DNA of 18,435 nucleotides from JAUREX01 sp044356825 (GTDB lineage Bacteria > Pseudomonadota > Alphaproteobacteria > Rhodobacterales > Rhodobacteraceae): NCBI GenBank assembly GCA_044356825.1, contig JBIKVM010000038.1:1-18435 (forward strand). The letters run 5' to 3'. Each line of letters starts with the position of its first letter. The first letter of the stretch is position 1. Below are positions 13,832 to 18,435 of this stretch, piece by piece. A program made the translations under genes and the position numbers. The notes beneath the pieces were generated by a model, which saw nothing but the letters and a program-made list of their open reading frames with translations, did not search any database and was not told the DNA's origin.

Positions 13832-14998
13832 GTGGCCGTCGATGTGGTGATCGTCGGCGGGGGGGTCATGGGCGCGTCCTGCGCCTATTGGCTCACCCGC
13901 CTATCCCCCGGGCTCTCCGTTGTCCTGATCGAACCCGATCCTACCCACGCACGCGCCGCGACCGCGCTGTCGGTCGCCTCGATCCGCCAGCAGTTCACCT
14001 CGGCGGTGAACGTGCAGATCTCTCGCTTCGGGGTTGGCTTCATCCGCGATTTCGCGGCACAGACCGGTTTTTCCGGCGATCTCGGCCTGCGCGAGCAGGG
14101 CTATCTGTTTCTGGGCACGCGCGCGGAGGCCCCGGCCATCATGGCCGAGGTTGCCGCGATGCAGCACGCGGAAGGCGCCGCGACAGAGGTTCTCGGTCGT
14201 GCCGAGGTCGCACGGCGCTGGCCGTGGATGCGCAGCGACGACATCTCCGCCGCAAGCTTCGGGCCACGCGACGAAGGATGGTTTGACAACATGGGTTTGC
14301 TGCGCGGCTTTCTTGAAGCCGCGCGGCGCCAGGGCGTGCGTGTCGTCCATGATCGTGTCACGGGGTTCCTGAACGCGGGCGGAAGCGTGACGGGCGTCAC
14401 GCTGGCCGATGGCGGGCGCATGGACGCGGGTGCGTTCATCCTCGCGGCCGGGACTGCCACGGCGGGGATGCTCGCTGACCTTGGGGTCGAGATCCCGGTA
14501 GAGCCGCGCAAGCGGACGGTCTTCGTCGTCGATGCGCCGGCCGCGCGCCATCCGGATGCGCCGCTCGTGATCGACGCTGCCGGCGTCTATTTTCGCCCCG
14601 AGGGTCGCGCCTGGATTGCCGCAACCGTGCCCGATGTGGACGGACCTTGCGCGCCAGACGATTTCGAGCCCGATCATGCGCAGTTCGAAGAGTTGGTCTG
14701 GCCTCGCCTCTGGGGCCGCGCGCCGGGGTTCGAGGCGGCGAAGGTCCTGCGCGCCTGGGTCGGGCATTACGATTTCAACCGGTTCGACCAGAACGCGCTT
14801 GTCGGTCTGGTGCCGGGTTTTTGCAATCTGCGCCTGCTGAACGGCTTTTCCGGGCATGGGCTGCAGCAATCGCCCGCGCTTGGTCGCGGGACGGCCGAGC
14901 ATGTGCTGGCTGGTCGCTGGCAGAGCCTCGATCTTTCGGATCTCGAAGTATCGCGCCTCTGGTCTGGGCGGCGCGTGATCGAGCGAGCAGTCGTCTAA
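13832..14998 (+). CDS. FAD-dependent oxidoreductase (DAO family, FOXRED1/sarcosine oxidase-like)
   Basis: A 388-residue flavoprotein of the DAO family with VVIVGGGVMGAS (5-16) for the ADP part of FAD, ASIRQQF in the second block, and NGFSGHGLQQSPALGR (from about 337), a C-terminal signature shared with FOXRED1-like and sarcosine oxidase beta-like proteins. It probably oxidises a secondary amine or N-methyl amino acid; the substrate cannot be deduced. There is no GcvT domain, unlike the larger flavoenzyme in this window. The GTG at 13832 is chosen because GGGGCGG lies just upstream and the FAD motif follows at once; the frame stays open into tsf. With only 13 bases after tsf it is probably co-transcribed. 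T-ending codons seem more frequent than in the neighbours. Confidence 0.85.
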   Translation: MAVDVVIVGGGVMGASCAYWLTRLSPGLSVVLIEPDPTHARAATALSVASIRQQFTSAVNVQISRFGVGFIRDFAAQTGFSGDLGLREQGYLFLGTRAEAPAIMAEVAAMQHAEGAATEVLGRAEVARRWPWMRSDDISAASFGPRDEGWFDNMGLLRGFLEAARRQGVRVVHDRVTGFLNAGGSVTGVTLADGGRMDAGAFILAAGTATAGMLADLGVEIPVEPRKRTVFVVDAPAARHPDAPLVIDAAGVYFRPEGRAWIAATVPDVDGPCAPDDFEPDHAQFEELVWPRLWGRAPGFEAAKVLRAWVGHYDFNRFDQNALVGLVPGFCNLRLLNGFSGHGLQQSPALGRGTAEHVLAGRWQSLDLSDLEVSRLWSGRRVIERAVV

Positions 14999-15030
14999 CA
15001 ACAATAAATCACATAATACAGATTATCGGA
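14999..15030. other. AT-rich strip between convergent genes
   Basis: Bases 15001-15030 contain only 8 G or C, in a window that is otherwise strongly GC-rich. It directly follows the flavoenzyme stop. A weak TCGGA/TCCGA stem lies just to its right. It could mark transcript ends of the convergent genes; no clear terminator is seen. Confidence 0.4.
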
Positions 15031-15053
15031 TAGCGAGTGCGTCCGAAATCCGC

Positions 15054-15548
15054 TTATGCCGCGGCCCGCATCCGGTTCAGGATCGCTCGCGCATCGGGCA
15101 CGACCGCCTGCCCCATGCCACCGCTGAACGCCTCGAAGGCCGCACGCCTGTCGGGCGACAGGCCGATCAGCACCGGCACGCCGGCCGCGACAGCGCGGCC
15201 GATCAGCGGACGAAAGCCGCGCCCCTCGGCTTCGGTCTTGCCAAACTTGTTGATGATGACGAGATCGCAGCCGAAACCGAAGACCGCTTCGGCGCGGCCG
15301 GCCGCGTCTTCGAGCGCAGCGGTATCCAGCGTGCAGCCCCGTGCCAGCGCCCCCAGGTTTTGCGCGATGTCGACGACCTCGTCGCGCCCAAGCAGGCGCA
15401 GGCGCATCTGGCGCCGACCGATGGAGGGATCATCCGGCAACTCGACCGCACCCGCAAGCCGCAATCCCATGTCCTGAAGTTCTCGCGCCAGATCCGCGAT
15501 CATCCGTGCCATTTCGGCAGGATCGCCTGAGAGGATGAACCCGAGCAT
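15054..15548 (-). CDS. DUF2478-type predicted nucleotide-binding protein
   Basis: A 164-residue protein that I assign to DUF2478 from CDLVIINKFGKTEAEGRGFRPLI, a segment close to the family's conserved NRFGKQEAEGRGFR block, and from GVPVLIGL. The N-terminus MLGFILSGDPAEMARMIADLA looks like the first strand and helix of a Rossmann/P-loop-like fold but lacks a full Walker A. As I recall, members are often found beside molybdenum transport or cofactor genes, and here it is divergent from mobA by 90 bp. The biochemical role is not known to me. The ATG at 15548 has AAGGA about 11 bases upstream. No ModE-type palindrome is seen in the shared upstream gap. Confidence 0.75.
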   Translation of the reverse strand: MLGFILSGDPAEMARMIADLARELQDMGLRLAGAVELPDDPSIGRRQMRLRLLGRDEVVDIAQNLGALARGCTLDTAALEDAAGRAEAVFGFGCDLVIINKFGKTEAEGRGFRPLIGRAVAAGVPVLIGLSPDRRAAFEAFSGGMGQAVVPDARAILNRMRAAA

Positions 15549-15638
15549 TGCATGATCCTTTCGACGCCAACCTAACGCGCCGACACGATTGGGTGAAGCA
15601 TCTTGTGCAGCGACCGCCAGAGGCGCGACAATCCGGCC

Positions 15639-16265
15639 ATGTCAGATCCACGCCCGCTTCCCGTCGTACGTCCACCGGCAGTCATCCTTGCCGGTGGCGC
15701 CGCGCGGCGCATGGGCGGGGGCGACAAGGGGTTACGCCTGCTTGCGGGCCGCCCGATCCTTGAACATGTCTGCGCACGGCTCGGACCGCAATGCGGTGCG
15801 CTCGCGATCTCGGCCAATGGCGATCCGGCGCGCTTTGCAGCCTTCGGCCTGCCGGTCTTGCCCGATGCGGGCCCCGACCTGCTCGGGCCTCTCGCGGGGA
15901 TTCTGGCCGCGTTGGAGTGGGCCGCGAGTCTTGGCGCCCCGAGGGTGCTGACCGTCGCGTCCGATACACCCTTCCTCCCCGCGACCCTCGCCTCCCGGCT
16001 GTCTGCGGTGCCCGCCGCTGCGGTTGCGGCAACGGACGGGCCCGAGGGGATCCGCCTTCATCCCGTCTGCGGGCTGTGGCCTGTCTCGCTTGCCGATATG
16101 CTGCACAGCATGCTGGCAGCGGGAGAGCGCCGGGCCGGCGCGCTGGCCTCTTTAAGCAATGCTGAAGTAATATCATTTAAAACTTCATATTGCGATCCGT
16201 TCTTCAATGTTAATTCGCCCCCTGATCTCGCACTGGCCGAAACGCTGTGCGCAGGCTTCGCATGA
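15639..16265 (+). CDS. mobA: Molybdenum cofactor guanylyltransferase
   Basis: MobA attaches GMP from GTP to molybdopterin to make the guanine-dinucleotide form of the cofactor used by DMSO reductase-family enzymes. The 208-residue product has VILAGGAARRMGGGDKGL (15-32), the exact MobA nucleotide loop including DKGL, then LPDAGPDLLGPLAGI, the ASDTPFLP metal-site block, HPVCGLWP, and FFNVNSPPDLA near the end. ATG 15639 is chosen on homology; the nearest purine-rich ribosome site (AGAGG) is 14 bases away, so initiation looks weak. The stop overlaps the next gene in an ATGA. A 60-base stretch near the 3' end (16151-16210) is only 30% GC and uses TTA and ATA codons. Confidence 0.93.
   Translation: MSDPRPLPVVRPPAVILAGGAARRMGGGDKGLRLLAGRPILEHVCARLGPQCGALAISANGDPARFAAFGLPVLPDAGPDLLGPLAGILAALEWAASLGAPRVLTVASDTPFLPATLASRLSAVPAAAVAATDGPEGIRLHPVCGLWPVSLADMLHSMLAAGERRAGALASLSNAEVISFKTSYCDPFFNVNSPPDLALAETLCAGFA
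16151..16210 (+). other. AT-rich, rare-codon patch inside mobA
   Basis: Only 18 of 60 bases are G or C, against a strongly GC-rich surround. It encodes the segment before the conserved FFNVNSP, with codons such as TTA, GTA, ATA, TCA and AAA that are almost unused elsewhere in the window. The reading frame is intact and the protein family signature continues through it. Confidence 0.7.
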
Positions 16266-17194
16266 CCGGCAAGGCCGATTTCGCGCAGGCGCGGGTTCTG
16301 GTCGTCGACTGGTCGGGGGCCGGAAACCCCTCCCCTGCCCGCCCTTCAGCCAACTCGATCTGGATCGCCCATGCCGATTGCGCCTCGGGTCAGGTCGGCG
16401 CCCGGTATCTGCGTACCCGCCACGCGGCCGAGGCCACGCTTCTCTCAGAGATCGCGCAGGCACGTTCCGCCGGGCGCAGGCTCGTGGTCGCGATCGACGT
16501 CGCGTTCGGCTATCCGGCGGGGTTTGCCGCTCGCCTGACGGGCCGGGCGCGCGCGCTCGATATCTGGCAGTGGCTTGCGCAGCACATCCGGGACGAGGCG
16601 GACAACACCAACAACCACCGCGCGGTCGCGGCGATGATGAATGCCGCTATGGGGCCGGGCGACGGGCCGCTATGGGGCGATGGGACGCGGGCCGGCACGC
16701 CCGGCCTGCCCCGCACCAAGCCCCCCCTGCCCCCGGGCCTCGCGGCGCACCGCCATACAGAGCGCGCCGCCTGGGCCGGACGGGTCGTGCCCAAGCCCGT
16801 CTGGCAGCTTGCCGGGAACGGGGCGGTCGGGGCCCAGACCCTGCTGGCGATTCCGATCATGGAGCGATTGCGCCTCGCAGGCGGGTCGGCCGTGCGCGCT
16901 TGGCCCTTTGAAGATGTCGCGGCCGCACCGGTGATCCTGGCCGAGACCTATCTCTCGATCCTGCGGGCGGAGCTCGATGCGCTTGTTCCCCGCGGGACTG
17001 GGATTCACGACGAGAACCAGACACGGCTTCTTGCGGCGTCACTCGCGCGAGTTCTGTCAGAGGGCGGCGCGCCGGCGCTTCTGGCGCCTCGGACAGGGCC
17101 GGAGGTTCTGGCCGAGGAGGGCTGGATCCTCGGCGCGGGGTCCGAGGTGGCGTTGCGCGCGGGCGCGCTCTGGGTCGGCCGCGCGGCTCTCTGA
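16262..17194 (+). CDS. Uncharacterised protein coupled to mobA (RNase H-fold-like, DUF429-like)
   Basis: A 310-residue protein I cannot assign with certainty. VLVVDWSGAGNPSP (12-25) and LVVAIDVAFGYPAGF (74-88) place two aspartates (D16, D79) at the ends of strands, as in RNase H/actin-like or DUF429-type folds. Later blocks are DNTNNHR, PKPVWQLAGNGAVGAQTLLAIP and AWPFE. No membrane segments or signal peptide are seen. The start ATG overlaps the mobA stop (ATGA at 16262-16265), implying translational coupling and a role linked to MobA. From memory, related proteins in Rhodobacterales are sometimes labelled as molybdopterin guanine dinucleotide synthesis, but I know of no experimental basis for that. 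Confidence 0.7.
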   Translation: MTGKADFAQARVLVVDWSGAGNPSPARPSANSIWIAHADCASGQVGARYLRTRHAAEATLLSEIAQARSAGRRLVVAIDVAFGYPAGFAARLTGRARALDIWQWLAQHIRDEADNTNNHRAVAAMMNAAMGPGDGPLWGDGTRAGTPGLPRTKPPLPPGLAAHRHTERAAWAGRVVPKPVWQLAGNGAVGAQTLLAIPIMERLRLAGGSAVRAWPFEDVAAAPVILAETYLSILRAELDALVPRGTGIHDENQTRLLAASLARVLSEGGAPALLAPRTGPEVLAEEGWILGAGSEVALRAGALWVGRAAL

Positions 17195-17270
17195 CCGATA
17201 GGCCCGCCGGCCCCTTTCCTTCGGAGGCGAATCCCCTATGCTGCGAAACGAGGATTTGGCGGGGAACGGC

Positions 17271-17735
17271 ATGGCACGCGGGATCGATTACGGGCGGCTC
17301 ATGCATCATGCGATGCGCGGCTTGATCCGGCAGGTGCTGGAACAGATTGCACAATCTGGCCTACCCGGGTCGCATCACTTCTTCATCTCGTTCGACACGA
17401 CCCATCCGGGCGTCGAGATGGCCGACTGGCTGCGCGAGCGCTATCCCGAAGAAATGACGATCGTGCTGCAGCACTGGTTCGATGCGCTCGACGTGTCCGA
17501 GTCGGGTTTTGCCGTGACGCTCAATTTCGGCAATCAGCCCGAGCGGATGCGGATCCCCTTCGATGCGCTGCGCACATTCGTCGATCCGTCGGTCGAGTTC
17601 GGCCTGCGTTTCGAGTCGCACGACGAGGAAGAGGAAGAGGACGAGGACGACAAGCCGGCCGAAGAGGCGGTCCTCAGCCTCCGTGCCCCGGGTGCCGGCG
17701 CCGAGGTCGTGAGCCTCGATAAATGGCGCAAGTGA
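17271..17735 (+). CDS. sspB: ClpXP adaptor SspB (alphaproteobacterial type)
   Basis: SspB tethers ssrA-tagged and some other substrates to the ClpXP protease. The 154-residue form begins MARGIDYGRLMHHAMRGL and contains GLPGSHHFFISFDT (30-43), RYPEEMTIVLQH (58-69) and FVDPSVEFGLRF (103-114), which are clear alphaproteobacterial SspB signatures. An acidic linker of Glu and Asp (118-127) leads to the C-terminal EVVSLDKWRK, the short tail that docks on the ClpX zinc domain. ATG 17271 is preferred on homology with GGGGA just upstream. An earlier in-frame ATG at 17238 has a GGAGG 10 bases ahead and would add 11 residues, so the start is not settled. The gene converges on a methyltransferase gene with only 4 bases between stops. 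Confidence 0.93.
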   Translation: MARGIDYGRLMHHAMRGLIRQVLEQIAQSGLPGSHHFFISFDTTHPGVEMADWLRERYPEEMTIVLQHWFDALDVSESGFAVTLNFGNQPERMRIPFDALRTFVDPSVEFGLRFESHDEEEEEDEDDKPAEEAVLSLRAPGAGAEVVSLDKWRK

Positions 17736-17739
17736 CCGC

Positions 17740-18435
17740 TCAGCCCGCGGGTAGCCGCCAATAGACGCCCGTTCCGTCGATCTCGCGGATCTCGGGCTGT
17801 TCGGTGGCCGGAAGTGTGGCAAGGTGGTCATGAACGGCGGCCCTGCACCCTTCGACGGCGTGATAGTCGTCGACGATCACGAAACCGCCGGGCGAGACCT
17901 TGTGATAGAGCGCGCGCATCGCGTCCGTCGTGCTCTCGTACATGTCGCCATCGAGGCGCAGCACCGCAAGCCGCCCGATCGGCGCCCCGGGCAGCGTGTC
18001 GCGAAACAAGCCGCGCAGAAAGCGCACCTGCCCGTCGAGCAGCCCATAGCGCGCGAAATTGGCCTGCACCTCCTCGATCGGGATCGCGAGGAAGGGCATC
18101 TCGTGGTGGCGGTCTCCGGCATCGGCCGGATAGGTTGCCGGATCGGGCGGCGGCAGGCCCGCGAAACTGTCCGCGACCCAGACGGTGCGCTCGGTGATGC
18201 CGCGTGCGCGCAGGATGCCGCGCATCAGGATGCACGCCCCGCCACACCAGACGCCCGTCTCGATCAGGTCGCCCGGCACGCCATCGTCGAGCGCGGTCTC
18301 GACGCAGGTGCGCAGGTTGTCCATCCGCGCGCGCCCGATCATGCTGTGGGCGACCGAGGGCCAATCCTGCCCCAGCGCGCGCAGCGCCTGCACGTCGAAC
18401 CCGGCACGGCGCAGCTTGCGCCGCAGGAACGGCAG
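17740..18435 (-). CDS. TylF/MycF-type class I methyltransferase, 5' end missing
   Basis: A SAM-dependent methyltransferase of the TylF (macrocin O-methyltransferase) family; 231 residues are visible and the frame stays open to the window edge, so the N-terminus is cut off. Visible blocks are DLIETGVWCGGACILMRG (SAM-binding glycine-rich region), VWVADSFAGLPPPD, VRFLRGLFRDTLP, LRLDGDMYESTTDAM and GGFVIVDDYHAVEGCRAAV. The Asp residues in DGDMYES and VDDYH are the expected metal/catalytic acids. Family members methylate sugar hydroxyls of macrolides, but many relatives in ordinary bacteria have unknown substrates, often tied to surface glycans. A GTG at 18393 is inside the open frame and is not the true start. 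Nothing in the window indicates its substrate. Confidence 0.85.
   Translation of the reverse strand: MPFLRRKLRRAGFDVQALRALGQDWPSVAHSMIGRARMDNLRTCVETALDDGVPGDLIETGVWCGGACILMRGILRARGITERTVWVADSFAGLPPPDPATYPADAGDRHHEMPFLAIPIEEVQANFARYGLLDGQVRFLRGLFRDTLPGAPIGRLAVLRLDGDMYESTTDAMRALYHKVSPGGFVIVDDYHAVEGCRAAVHDHLATLPATEQPEIREIDGTGVYWRLPAG

Noticed and set aside
15549..15638. ModE (molybdate) operator between DUF2478 and mobA
   Set aside because: The context made it likely, but no TATA-rich ModE-type palindrome is present in the 90-bp gap.
17195..17270. sigma70 promoter for sspB with TATGCT at 17236-17241 as -10
   Set aside because: A convincing -35 at suitable spacing is missing, so it is not listed as a feature; if real it would exclude the earlier ATG at 17238.

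Overview
The window is high-GC DNA from an alphaproteobacterium, most likely of the order Rhodobacterales (Rhodobacter/Rhodovulum/Paracoccus-like). This is inferred from overall GC bias, an alphaproteobacterial-type SspB, a tandem glycine riboswitch ahead of gcvT-gcvH-gcvP, a perfect FNR/FnrL-type box, and the general protein style. No species can be named from sequence alone. Nearly all of the window is coding. Very long open frames antisense to gcvP and to the dimethylglycine dehydrogenase-like gene are GC-driven shadows.

Layout. 1-450: 3' end of lepA (+), a hairpin terminator, tRNA-Phe(GAA) on the minus strand with its own promoter, and the hairpin ending the gcv operon. 449-5055: glycine cleavage operon gcvT-gcvH-gcvP (minus), with a sigma70-like promoter, a tandem glycine riboswitch and a downstream expression-platform hairpin. 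5084-6501: a gamma-glutamylcyclotransferase-like gene (+) converging on a GntR/FCD regulator (minus); the two stop codons sit in opposite arms of one perfect hairpin. 6518-8244: pyrC-pyrE (minus), overlapping by ATGA, with a perfect FNR-type palindrome about 45 bp upstream of pyrC. 8245-8743: 499 bp without a gene, holding the FNR box, a GC-only hairpin and one arm of a 41-bp inverted repeat. 8744-11774: a dimethylglycine dehydrogenase-like flavoenzyme overlapping a MocA-like nucleotidyltransferase. 11775-12074: the second repeat arm, then promoter and structured leader of rpsB. 12075-14998: rpsB, tsf and a closely attached FAD-dependent oxidoreductase. 15054-17194: a DUF2478 protein (minus) divergent from mobA and an uncharacterised RNase H-fold-like gene overlapping it. 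17271-18435: sspB (+) converging on a TylF-type methyltransferase (minus) that runs off the window.

How the genes fit together. One theme is N-methylglycine and one-carbon metabolism: the DMGDH-like enzyme (and possibly the FAD oxidoreductase after tsf) would demethylate glycine-betaine breakdown products towards glycine, and the riboswitch-controlled glycine cleavage system would turn glycine into CO2, ammonia and methylene-tetrahydrofolate. A second theme is molybdenum cofactor nucleotide attachment: a MobA (GTP type), a MocA-like protein (CTP type by motif) and DUF2478, a family I recall being found beside molybdenum genes. A third group is housekeeping: lepA, tRNA-Phe, pyrC/pyrE, rpsB/tsf and sspB. 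I see no prophage, insertion sequence, CRISPR array or defence system. The least explained items are the 41-bp inverted repeat flanking the DMGDH/MocA block, the FNR box on pyrC, the AT-rich patch inside mobA, and the mobA-coupled 310-residue protein.
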